Positions 1 through 5,774 of a stretch of 7,075 nt of DNA are shown piece by piece. Positions within the stretch are counted from its first letter, which is position 1; every line of letters starts with the position of its first letter. The DNA is from Streptomyces sp. NRRL S-337. Its GTDB lineage: Bacteria; Actinomycetota; Actinomycetes; Streptomycetales; Streptomycetaceae. The position numbers and the translations under genes are program-made. The stretch is from NCBI RefSeq assembly GCF_000720175.1, contig NZ_JOIX01000142.1, forward strand, positions 1 to 7,075, read 5' to 3'. The notes beneath the pieces were generated by a model. That model ran no database searches. It worked only from the letters and a program-made list of their open reading frames with translations, and was not told the origin of the DNA.

Positions 1-92
1 CGCTTCCAAGGACTCAATAAGGAGCGAAGGCGGAGCGCAGCGGAGCGTAAAGCGTCAGCAGTCCACACAACCGGCCCCGGAGGCCCGTCACC
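1..92. other. non-coding left edge with short GGAGCG repeats
   Basis: I see no convincing gene here. GGAGCG occurs three times, at 21, 32 and 42, spaced 10-11 bases apart. The stretch is probably the intergenic tail between the transporter operon, which ends at 288, and a neighbour outside the window. Any short reading frames across it run into the repeat that starts at 93 and look like chance openings in GC-rich DNA. Confidence 0.4.
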
Positions 93-142
93 GCACCCAC
101 AACAAACCCAGCCCGCCGCAGGCGCAACGGCGAACAGCACCC

Positions 143-176
143 GCGGCGCCGCAGACAACTCCGTGCGGGGCGCCGC
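143..176 (-). terminator. GC hairpin in repeat unit 1, possible terminator
   Basis: GCGGCGCC (143-150) pairs with GGCGCCGC (169-176). GCA (151-153) also pairs with TGC (164-166), across a 2-base bulge. The stem is therefore 11 bp with a 10-base loop. No T-tract follows, as is common for actinobacterial terminators. It lies about 110 bases downstream of the transporter operon stop, so a role in 3'-end formation is plausible but unproven. Confidence 0.4.
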
Positions 177-202
177 AAAGCGCGCAACGGCGACCAAGAC
201 CC

Positions 203-236
203 GCGGCGCCGCAGACAGCCACGTGCGGGGCGCCGC
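203..236 (-). terminator. GC hairpin in repeat unit 2, possible terminator
   Basis: This is the same 8-bp perfect arms as in unit 1, GCGGCGCC (203-210) and GGCGCCGC (229-236), with the inner GCA/TGC pairing kept. It is the first strong hairpin met by transcription leaving the operon, about 50 bases past the stop codon at 288-290. It has no T-tract. Confidence 0.4.
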
Positions 237-287
237 AAAGCGCAACGGCGAGCAACCCCGACGGCGGGACAGCCAGGTACGTGGGGA

Positions 288-1214
288 TCACCCCAGCTTC
301 CGCTGGGAGAGCCAGGCCGCCGCCACCCGGTCCGGGTCCTGCTTGTCCTTGTCGACCTTGCGGTTGAGTTCCGTGAGGTCGGCGGTGGTCAGTGCGTTGC
401 CGAGGGTCGCCAGCGCCCGGCGCACCTTCGTGTCGGCCTTGCGGGCGGCGATCAGCGGGACGATGTGCTGGGCGGGGACCAGGTGCCGGGGGTCGGCCAG
501 CAGCACCCAGCCGTTCTCCTTGATGTCGACGTCGGTGGTGAAGACGTTGGCGACGTCGATGTCGCCCTTCTTCAGGGCGCCCTTGACCAGCGGGCCGGAC
601 GAGTCCAGGGCCTTGAACTCCTTGAATTCCACGCCGTACCGGTCCTTGAGGCCGACCAGCCCGACCACCCGCTTCTTCATCTCGGCGGCCGCGCCGAACA
701 CCAGCTTGCCGCTGACCTTGCGCAGGTCGTCGAGCGACGTCAGGCCGTAGCGTTCGGCGGTCTCCCGGGTCACGGCGAAGCTGTCGCGGTCCTCGGCGGC
801 CGCGTACGGGAGCACCTCCAGGCCGTCCGGTATCACCGTGGCCAGCGCGTTCTGCATCGCGCCGGCCTCGGTCTCGGTGGCCTTCTTGTCGAGGTAGAGC
901 AGCAGGCTGCCCTGGTATTCGGGGAGCAGGTCGATGTCGCCGGAGCGCAGCGCCGGAACCACGATCTCGCGGGAGCCGAGGTTGGGCCGGACGGTGGCCT
1001 TGACGCCGGCCGTGGACAGTACGCCCGCGTAGAGGTAGCCGAGGATCTGGTTCTCGGTGAAGTTGGCGGTGCCGATGACCAGGCCACCGCTGCTGTTGCC
1101 GCTGTCGCCGCCGGCGCCGTTCCCCTTGAGGGAGGTGATGCCGGAGGAACAGGCGGCCAGCAGAGGTGCCGAGGCGCCGGCGAGCAGGGTGGTCAGGGCG
1201 GTACGGCGGTTCAT
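288..1214 (-). CDS. quaternary-amine ABC transporter substrate-binding lipoprotein (OpuCC/ProX/EgtU-like)
   Basis: A lipoprotein of 308 aa that captures the substrate outside the membrane and delivers it to the two permeases encoded upstream. The N-terminus has NRR followed by a hydrophobic stretch and the lipobox LAAC with Cys22, so lipidation is expected; the double Arg would also suit Tat export. A Gly/Ser/Asn-rich linker (about 23-44) leads into the OpuAC-type domain, starting with IGTANFTENQILGYLYAGVL (47-66) and PEYQG (98-102). PEYTG-like motifs in this family carry a ligand-contacting Tyr. Length is normal for the family (about 300). The ATG at 1214 is chosen because GAGGAG (1222-1227) sits 7 bases upstream and the lipoprotein signal begins there; the same frame is open far upstream only as a shadow of the permease gene. 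It is last in the operon, after a 50-base gap. Substrate cannot be read directly: glycine betaine, choline, carnitine or ergothioneine are all possible, and the lyase next door favours an aromatic betaine. Confidence 0.93.
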   Translation of the reverse strand: MNRRTALTTLLAGASAPLLAACSSGITSLKGNGAGGDSGNSSGGLVIGTANFTENQILGYLYAGVLSTAGVKATVRPNLGSREIVVPALRSGDIDLLPEYQGSLLLYLDKKATETEAGAMQNALATVIPDGLEVLPYAAAEDRDSFAVTRETAERYGLTSLDDLRKVSGKLVFGAAAEMKKRVVGLVGLKDRYGVEFKEFKALDSSGPLVKGALKKGDIDVANVFTTDVDIKENGWVLLADPRHLVPAQHIVPLIAARKADTKVRRALATLGNALTTADLTELNRKVDKDKQDPDRVAAAWLSQRKLG

Positions 1215-1221
1215 GGCGGGG

Positions 1222-1227
1222 CTCCTC
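1222..1227 (-). promoter_or_regulatory. ribosome binding site of the substrate-binding protein
   Basis: On the minus strand GAGGAG lies 7 bases before the ATG at 1214. It decides the start within a reading frame that stays open for more than 600 bases upstream. Confidence 0.8.
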
Positions 1228-1264
1228 GGGAGGGGCGGGCGTACGGGGCGCGGGGCGTGGCGGT

Positions 1265-1936
1265 TCAGCGGGCGGTGGCCGGGCGGCCGCGGAACAGCAG
1301 CCGGGTCAGCCCGCCCAGGGCCAGATCGGCGACGACGGCGAGCACGGCGACCAGCACCGCACCGCCGAGCACCTGCACCAGATCGCGCTGGGCCAGGCCG
1401 TCGAAGACGTAGCGGCCCAGCCCGCCGAAGCTGACGTAGGCGGCGATGGTGGCGGTGGCCACGACCTGGACGGTCGCGAGCCGGATGCCGGTCATGATCA
1501 GCGGCAGCGCCAGCGGCACCTCGACCTGCCAGAGGATCTGGCGGCCGCGCAGCCCGACGCCCTTGGCGGCGTCCTTGACCTCCGGGTCGACGGCCGCCAT
1601 CCCGGCGTACGTATTGGTGATGATCACGGGCACGGCGAGCGCGACCAGCGAGACGTACACCGGCCACACGCTGAGCCCGCCGGCGAGGAAGACCAGGGTG
1701 ACCAGGCCGACGGTGGGCAGCGCCCGGCCGAAGGAGGAGAGGTTGACGGCGAGGAAGGCGCCGCGGCCGGTGTGCCCGATGAGCAGCCCGACGGGCAGCG
1801 CGATCAGGGCCGCGGCGAGGGTGGCGAGCACCGAGTACTCCAGGTGCTCCAGGACGCGGGTGGCGATGCCGTCGGGGCCCGCCCACTGTGCCGGGCCGGT
1901 CAGCCAGGCCGCGAGGTTCTTCAGGAGTTCGAGCAT
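1265..1936 (-). CDS. ABC transporter permease, second subunit (OpuCB/OpuCD/ProW family)
   Basis: An integral membrane permease of 223 aa, one half of the translocation channel. Hydrophobic segments lie at about 34-54, 72-89, 92-107, 141-168 and 188-212, giving the five-to-six-helix core of this small permease class. The cytoplasmic EAA-type coupling loop, which docks on the ATPase, is at about 122-144 (KDAAKGVGLRG, then VEVPLALPLIMTGIR). The FGGLGRYVFDG stretch (170-180) is typical of OpuC/ProW permeases. It starts 7 bases after the stop of the preceding permease gene with only a weak, distant purine stretch upstream, so translation is probably coupled. It is the same length as its partner but clearly diverged in sequence, so the channel is most likely a heterodimer. 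Confidence 0.93.
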   Translation of the reverse strand: MLELLKNLAAWLTGPAQWAGPDGIATRVLEHLEYSVLATLAAALIALPVGLLIGHTGRGAFLAVNLSSFGRALPTVGLVTLVFLAGGLSVWPVYVSLVALAVPVIITNTYAGMAAVDPEVKDAAKGVGLRGRQILWQVEVPLALPLIMTGIRLATVQVVATATIAAYVSFGGLGRYVFDGLAQRDLVQVLGGAVLVAVLAVVADLALGGLTRLLFRGRPATAR

Positions 1937-1943
1937 CGGGCCG

Positions 1944-2615
1944 TCACGCTCGCTTCCACAGCTTGGGGGCGGACCGGGGCGTGCCGCGCCGCCAGGGGGT
2001 GCACAGCCGTTGGACGGTCACCAGCAGGGCGTCGGCTGCCAGCGCGAGCAGCAGGGTCAGGGCCACGCCGGCGATGACCGGGGTGGGGAAGTTGCGCTGG
2101 AAGCCGTCGGTGAAGAGCTGGCCGAGCCCGCCGTACCCGATGTAACTCGCCACGCTGACAAGGGAGATGGACATCACCGTCGCGACCCGTACGCCCGCCA
2201 TGATCACCGGGAGGGCGAGCGGCAGTTCGACGGTGAGCAGGGTACGCAGCGGCCGGGTCCCCATCGCCTTCGACGCCTCGCGCACCCGCTCCGGGACCGC
2301 GTCCAGGCCCTCGACGGTGTTCCGCACCAGGACGACCAGGGTGTACGCGGTCAGACCGGTGATCGCGGTGGTGCGGGTCAGCCCGGTGACCGGCAGCAGC
2401 AGGACGAAGAAGGCGAGCGAGGGGATGGTGTAGAGGATGTTGGACGCGCCGAGGACGAAACCGCGCAGCGGCCGGACGCGGTGCGCGAGGACGGCCAGCG
2501 GCAGCGCGATCAGCAGGCCGAACAGGACGGCGGGGACGGCGGTGGCGAGGTGGTCCGCGGTGAGGCGGGTCAGTTCGCCGGCGTGATCGGGGAACCAGCC
2601 CCATTCGACGGTCAT
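1944..2615 (-). CDS. ABC transporter permease, first subunit (OpuCB/OpuCD/ProW family)
   Basis: A membrane permease of 223 aa. Hydrophobic segments lie at about 22-45, 52-78, 83-98, 132-158 and 178-200. The EAA loop is at about 113-136 (EASKAMGTRPLRTLLTVELP), the contact site for the ATPase. The motif YIGYGGLGQLFTDGF (158-172) is the family counterpart of a segment in the other permease. The ATG overlaps the stop of the ATPase gene in an ATGA arrangement, and GGAG (2624-2627) lies 8 bases upstream inside the ATPase coding region, so the two are translationally coupled. The positively charged C-terminal tail (204-223) is probably cytoplasmic. Confidence 0.93.
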   Translation of the reverse strand: MTVEWGWFPDHAGELTRLTADHLATAVPAVLFGLLIALPLAVLAHRVRPLRGFVLGASNILYTIPSLAFFVLLLPVTGLTRTTAITGLTAYTLVVLVRNTVEGLDAVPERVREASKAMGTRPLRTLLTVELPLALPVIMAGVRVATVMSISLVSVASYIGYGGLGQLFTDGFQRNFPTPVIAGVALTLLLALAADALLVTVQRLCTPWRRGTPRSAPKLWKRA

Positions 2616-3868
2616 GCGGGGCGCTCCGCTGGGGCGGCGGCCTCGGGCCCGGGGTCGTCCGGCGCGGGGTCGTCGGGGGTGACGCCCTCGCCGGCGGGCT
2701 CGTGGGGCTTCTCGGTGGTGGTCCGCGTCTTCTCGGCGGTGGTACGGCTCGGTGCCGCCGGAGCGGCCGCGCGGGTGGCGTCGGCGTGGCTGCGGCCGGC
2801 CCGGTCGTGGATGGCGTCGCGGGAGGTGACGCCGGTCAGGACGCCGTCGGCGGTGACCCGGGCGACCGCCCCGGCCGGTGAGGAGACCGCCTCGTTGAGG
2901 GCCGAGAGCAGCGAATCGGTGTCCCGCAGCGGCCGGACCGCGGCCAGCTCCGCCTCGCCGGCCGTACCGCCGGCCGGCAGCGCGTCGGTGTCCAGCCAGC
3001 CCAGCGGTTCGCCGCGCGGCGAGGTCACCAGGCGCCAGCGGCCGCCGTCGCGGCCTATCGCGCCGACCGGTTCGTCGGCGCGTATCGCCCGGCCGGGCGC
3101 GTGCGGCACGTCGGCGAGGGTGGTGAGCGAGAGCAGCTTCAGACCGCGCTCGGCGCCGAGGAAGTCGGCGACGAAGTCATCGGCGGGACGGGCCAGCAGT
3201 TCGGCGGGCTCGGCGCACTGGACCAGCCGGCCGCCGGTGCGGAACACCGCGATCCGGTCGCCCAGGCGGACCGCCTCGTCGATGTCGTGGGTGACGAAGA
3301 CGACGGTCTTGCGCAGCTCCTCCTGGAGCCGCAGCAGCTCGTTCTGGAGCTGGGTGCGGACGACCGGGTCGACCGCGCCGAACGGCTCGTCCATCAGCAG
3401 CACCGGGGGGTCGGCGGCGAGCGCCCGGGCCACCCCGACGCGCTGCTGCTGGCCGCCGGAGAGCTGGTGCGGATAGCGCTTGCTGGTGTCCGCGGGCAGG
3501 CCGACCAGCTCCAGCAGCTCCGCGGCGCGGGCCCGGGCCTTGCGGCGGCCCCAGCCGAGCAGCAGCGGGACGGTCGCGATGTTGTCGAGGACCGTACGGT
3601 GCGGGAAGAGACCGGACTGCTGGATGACGTAGCCGATGCCGCGGCGCAGCTCGGCGGCGTCCGCCTCCAGGACGTTGCGGCCGCCGACGCTGATGGTGCC
3701 GGAGGTCGGCTCGACCATGCGGTTGACCATCCGCAGGGTCGTCGTCTTGCCGCATCCGGACGATCCGACGAGGACGGTGACGCCGCCCTCGGGAAGGTCG
3801 AGGGAGAGATCGTCCACTGCGGTGGTGCCGTTCGGGTACCGCTTGCTGACTGCGTCGAATTTGATCAT
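2612..3868 (-). CDS. quaternary-amine ABC transporter ATP-binding protein with C-terminal CBS region (OpuCA/ProV-like)
   Basis: The ATPase that powers uptake, 418 aa. Visible motifs in order are Walker A GSSGCGKTT (35-43), Q-loop around Gln83/84 in YVIQQSGLFPH, ABC signature LSGGQQQRVG (136-145), Walker B VLLMDEP (156-162) and the H-loop His194 in VTHDIDEA. FGAVDPVVR after Walker B is typical of the OpuCA/ProV/OsmV group. Residues about 250-355 form the accessory region where this family has two CBS domains, which sense ionic strength or nucleotides. Only the second half (about 310-353, ending in TGVTSRDAIHD) looks clearly CBS-like; the first is degenerate. Residues 357-418 are a low-complexity Ala/Pro/Thr/acidic tail, probably disordered. 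The ATG at 3868 is preferred over an in-frame ATG at 3901 because AAGGGG lies 6 bases upstream and the family N-terminus IKFDAVSKRYPNG begins there. It is the first gene of the operon, divergent from the lyase. Confidence 0.94.
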   Translation of the reverse strand: MIKFDAVSKRYPNGTTAVDDLSLDLPEGGVTVLVGSSGCGKTTTLRMVNRMVEPTSGTISVGGRNVLEADAAELRRGIGYVIQQSGLFPHRTVLDNIATVPLLLGWGRRKARARAAELLELVGLPADTSKRYPHQLSGGQQQRVGVARALAADPPVLLMDEPFGAVDPVVRTQLQNELLRLQEELRKTVVFVTHDIDEAVRLGDRIAVFRTGGRLVQCAEPAELLARPADDFVADFLGAERGLKLLSLTTLADVPHAPGRAIRADEPVGAIGRDGGRWRLVTSPRGEPLGWLDTDALPAGGTAGEAELAAVRPLRDTDSLLSALNEAVSSPAGAVARVTADGVLTGVTSRDAIHDRAGRSHADATRAAAPAAPSRTTAEKTRTTTEKPHEPAGEGVTPDDPAPDDPGPEAAAPAERPA

Positions 3869-3887
3869 CGGCTGCCCCTTGCCCGGC

Positions 3888-3905
3888 CTGCATAGTGTCA
3901 TGCAG
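3888..3905. promoter_or_regulatory. 18-bp perfect dyad, candidate operator
   Basis: CTGCAT, six bases, then ATGCAG: two perfect 6-bp arms in the least GC-rich part of the window. The dyad overlaps the predicted -10 region and start point of the leftward transporter promoter, the position expected for a repressor site. The RpiR-type protein at 6009-6941 is the only regulator in the window and a candidate binder, but nothing in the sequence proves that pairing. Confidence 0.5.
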
Positions 3906-3932
3906 AGTCTTAGGCATGTGAATAGAAGTCAA
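3904..3932 (-). promoter_or_regulatory. candidate promoter of the transporter operon
   Basis: On the minus strand TTGACT (3927-3932) matches five of six bases of the -35 consensus. It is followed after 17 bases by GACTCT (3904-3909), a weak -10 with only the conserved A at position 2 and T at position 6. This would put the start near 3897 and give a leader of about 29 bases carrying the AAGGGG ribosome site. It is a pattern match only. Confidence 0.35.
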
Positions 3933-3961
3933 TGGGTGGGAGTAAACCCTGTGTGACAACG

Positions 3962-3972
3962 CGGGTTACCCG
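3962..3972. promoter_or_regulatory. short dyad CGGGTTACCCG in the divergent control region
   Basis: A perfect 5-bp inverted repeat around one central base, roughly 90 bases before the lyase start. A second, looser one follows: GAGAG (3972-3976), nine bases, CTCTC (3986-3990). I could not identify a clear -35/-10 pair for the lyase, so its promoter is unassigned. These may be regulator sites or chance. Confidence 0.25.
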
Positions 3973-4047
3973 AGAGTTCTTCCAGCTCTCCGCTCGGCCA
4001 CCGTACGGAACCAGGTATCGGAATTCGGCCCACAAAGCGCGTTATAA

Positions 4048-4054
4048 GAGGGAG
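4048..4054 (+). promoter_or_regulatory. ribosome binding site of the lyase, supports TTG start
   Basis: GAGGGAG ends 9 bases before TTG at 4064, good spacing, but 21 bases before the ATG at 4076, which is too far. The frame is also open upstream to an ATG at 3932, but that would run through the divergent control region, so the site argues for initiation at TTG 4064. Confidence 0.65.
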
Positions 4055-4063
4055 TTGAGCCCC

Positions 4064-5560
4064 TTGATTTCCCACATGCTGGACACCGCCCGACGGTCCG
4101 GCAGGCGCATCACCCTCGACGGCACCGCGCTGCGCACCGCCGACGTCGCCGCCCTCGCGGACCGCACCGCCCGCCCCGCGGCCCCCGACCCCAAGGCCCT
4201 CGCCCGCGCCGCGGAATCCTGGGACACCGCCCGCCGGCTCGCCGCCACCGGACGCGTCTACGGCCGCAGCACCGGCGTCGGCGCCAACCGCACCGAGGAC
4301 GTAGAGGCCGCCGACGCCGCCCACGGCCTGCGGCTGCTGCGCAGCCACGCCGGTGCGATCGGCGACCCGCTGCCGGGCCGCGAGGTCCGGGCGATGCTCG
4401 CGGTCCGCGCCAACCAGCTGCTCGCCGGCGGGGCCGGCCTCAACCCCGCGGTCATCACGGCCCTGATCACCGCCCTGGACGCCGGCGCCCACCCGGTCGT
4501 CAACGAACACGGTGCGGTCGGCACCGGCGACCTGGCCGCGCTCGCCCAGACCGGCCTGGCACTGGCCGGCGAACACCCCTGGCACGGCACCCCCGGCGGC
4601 CGCACCCCGGCCCCCGTCGCCCTCGACAACAACGACGCGCTCGCCCTGATCAGCAGCAACGCCCTCACCCTCGGCCAGTCCGCGCTCGCCCTGGACGAAC
4701 TGCGCCGGCTGCTGGCCGCGTCGCTGCCGGTCGCCGCGCTCTCCCTGCTCGCGGTCGGCGGCTCCTACGAACCGTTCGCCGAACCCGTCATGCGCGCCCG
4801 CCCGCACCCCGGCTCCGCGGCCGCCGCCGCCCGGCTGCGCACCCTCTCCGGCGTGCCGCCGCGGCCCAGCCCGCCGCTGGGCCGCATCCAGGACCCGTAC
4901 GGCTTCCGCTGCCTCCCCCAGATCCACGGCCCGGCGCTGGACGCCGCCGACACCCTGGAATCCGTGCTGACCGTCGAGCTCAACGCCGCCGGCGAGAACC
5001 CGCTGATCAGCATCGAGGACCAGGCCGCCTACCACCACGGCAACTTCTACGCCGCCCACGTCGCCCTCGCCCTGGACGCCTTCCGGCTGGCCGTCCTGCA
5101 GACCGCCCGGCTCTCCACCGCCCGCCTGGCCGCCCTCTCCGAGCCGGACCTCACCCGGCTCCGCCCCTTCCTGGGCGACGCGGCCCCCGCCAGCTCCGGC
5201 GTCATGATCCTCGAATACGCGGCCGGCGCGGCCCTCGGCGAGATGCGCGCCGTCTCCCACCCGGCCTCCCTCGGCCACGCCGTCCTCTCCCGCGGCGTCG
5301 AGGAACAGGCCAGCTTCGCCTCCCTCGGGGCCCGCCAGACGCTGCGCGCCGCCACGTACTACCGCCAGGTCCTCGCCTGCGAACTCGTCGCCGCCGTACG
5401 GGCATTGCGGATGCGCTCGCTCGAACCCGAACCCGGCCTGCCCCTCACCACCGCCTACGCCCGAGCCGCCGAGGCGCTCGACCCGCGCATGGAGGACCGC
5501 CCACTGACGGACGACGTGGCGGTGGCGTCCGGCCTCCTCGACGAACTGGCGGAGGTGTGA
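4064..5560 (+). CDS. aromatic amino acid lyase-family enzyme lacking the MIO triad (HAL fold, possible ergothionase-like)
   Basis: A protein of 498 aa from TTG 4064 (494 aa from ATG 4076), close to the usual HAL length of about 510. It has the complete HAL/PAL fold signature. Counterparts of Pseudomonas HAL residues are Tyr66 in VYGRSTGVG (Tyr53), His95 in RSHAGAIG (His83), Gln276, Tyr279 and Arg282 in QDPYGFRCLPQIHG (Gln277, Tyr280, Arg283), Phe328 in HHGNFY (Phe329) and Glu413 in RGVEEQAS (Glu414). His83 and Glu414 are the imidazole-selecting pair, so a histidine-like substrate is favoured over Phe or Tyr. The ASG triad that forms the MIO electrophile is absent: residues 150-157 read GAVGTGDL, one residue short of GSVGASGDL. 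The HAL NGTQ motif is SSNA (197-200), so Asn195 is replaced by Ser. Ordinary ammonia elimination is thus doubtful. With a quaternary-amine importer divergent from it, elimination of trimethylamine from ergothioneine or hercynine is a plausible role. A pseudoenzyme or another lyase reaction remains possible. The fold call is strong; the reaction is inferred. Confidence 0.9.
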   Translation: MISHMLDTARRSGRRITLDGTALRTADVAALADRTARPAAPDPKALARAAESWDTARRLAATGRVYGRSTGVGANRTEDVEAADAAHGLRLLRSHAGAIGDPLPGREVRAMLAVRANQLLAGGAGLNPAVITALITALDAGAHPVVNEHGAVGTGDLAALAQTGLALAGEHPWHGTPGGRTPAPVALDNNDALALISSNALTLGQSALALDELRRLLAASLPVAALSLLAVGGSYEPFAEPVMRARPHPGSAAAAARLRTLSGVPPRPSPPLGRIQDPYGFRCLPQIHGPALDAADTLESVLTVELNAAGENPLISIEDQAAYHHGNFYAAHVALALDAFRLAVLQTARLSTARLAALSEPDLTRLRPFLGDAAPASSGVMILEYAAGAALGEMRAVSHPASLGHAVLSRGVEEQASFASLGARQTLRAATYYRQVLACELVAAVRALRMRSLEPEPGLPLTTAYARAAEALDPRMEDRPLTDDVAVASGLLDELAEV

Positions 5561-5568
5561 GCGGCATG

Positions 5569-5650
5569 GAGCCAGCCACGAATCCGGGCATGAGCCCGGC
5601 CACGATTCCGGGCACGAACTCAGCCACGCCCGGCATGAGCCCAGCCACGG
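5569..5650 (+). repeat. degenerate tandem repeat, units of 23, 24, 21 and 14 bases
   Basis: Units start at 5569, 5592, 5616 and 5637. Each begins with GAGCC or GAACT, continues through GCCACG, and the first three end in CCGGGCAT or a near variant. Unit lengths differ by 1-3 bases, so the frame shifts slightly between copies. It starts nine bases after the lyase stop codon. Confidence 0.65.
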
Positions 5651-5732
5651 ACACAGCCGAAATCGGACGCACCGGTGGACCGGAAGCCCGCCGTGCGGGC
5701 GCGCGCCCGGCCGGGTGGCGGACCGGCCACCT

Positions 5733-5774
5733 GGGCGGGGGAGGGGCCGGACGGGTGGTGGGCCGGGTGGGGGG
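5733..5774 (+). other. G-tract cluster, possible G-quadruplex
   Basis: Seven runs of three or more G lie within 42 bases, starting at 5733, 5737, 5743, 5753, 5760, 5765 and 5769, with loops of 1 to 6 bases. This satisfies the usual G3+N1-7 pattern more than once. It is on the strand of the lyase and regulator transcripts, so it could form in RNA in the spacer between them. Such clusters also arise by chance in DNA this GC-rich. Confidence 0.45.

Larger units (their letters stand above)
121..240. repeat. two tandem 60-bp repeat units
   Basis: Bases 121-180 and 181-240 align without gaps, with 7 mismatches in 60. Each unit has the order GCAACGGCGA, GCGGCGCC, GCAGACA, CGTGCGGG, GCGCCGCAAAG. A third, partial unit starts at 242 and runs into the module at 262-283. 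The unit contains an inverted repeat, described in the hairpin entries. Confidence 0.85.
93..286. repeat. modular intergenic repeat, left copy
   Basis: This GC-rich repeat block fills the region downstream of the substrate-binding protein gene and ends about two bases from its stop codon. It shares several segments with the block at 6942-7075 in inverted orientation. Bases 93-148 match the complement of 7020-7075 with 3 mismatches in 56. Bases 221-257 match 6971-7007 exactly over 37. Bases 262-283 match 7003-7024 at 20 of 22. Bases 204-228 match 6942-6966 at 24 of 25. The middle is two tandem 60-bp units. The modules are not in the same order in the two copies, so this is a mosaic repeat family rather than a simple duplication. 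No transposase or target-site duplication is visible. It may act as a transcription terminator or RNA-stabilising hairpin array for the minus-strand operon, but that role is inferred. Confidence 0.85.

Noticed and set aside
93..286. CRISPR array
   Set aside because: There are only two full 60-bp units, directly adjacent without unique spacers, containing long GC hairpins, and no cas gene is near.
163..750. 195-codon plus-strand frame starting within the left repeat
   Set aside because: It begins in repeat DNA and continues antisense to the substrate-binding protein gene, giving Ser/Arg/Ala-rich sequence with no domain.
1215..1886. N-terminal extension of the substrate-binding protein to 532 residues
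   Set aside because: The extra part is an Arg/Gly/Ala-rich shadow of the permease gene. The lipoprotein signal and a good ribosome site mark the start at 1214.
1446..3476. 676-codon open frame on the plus strand opposite the permease and ATPase genes
   Set aside because: It overlaps three well-supported minus-strand genes and yields a low-complexity Arg/Ser/Gly-rich translation.
3869..3901. Upstream ATG (3901) for the ATPase
   Set aside because: It would add 11 residues not typical of the family and lies in the predicted promoter/dyad. AAGGGG is well placed for the ATG at 3868.
3932..4063. Upstream ATG (3932) for the lyase
   Set aside because: It has no family resemblance over the extra residues, crosses the divergent control region, and a good ribosome site points to TTG 4064.
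4064..5560. Ordinary histidine ammonia-lyase (hutH) of the histidine degradation pathway
   Set aside because: The MIO-forming triad is absent, the NGTQ motif is changed, and the neighbours are a betaine-type importer rather than hut genes. The gene symbol is therefore withheld.
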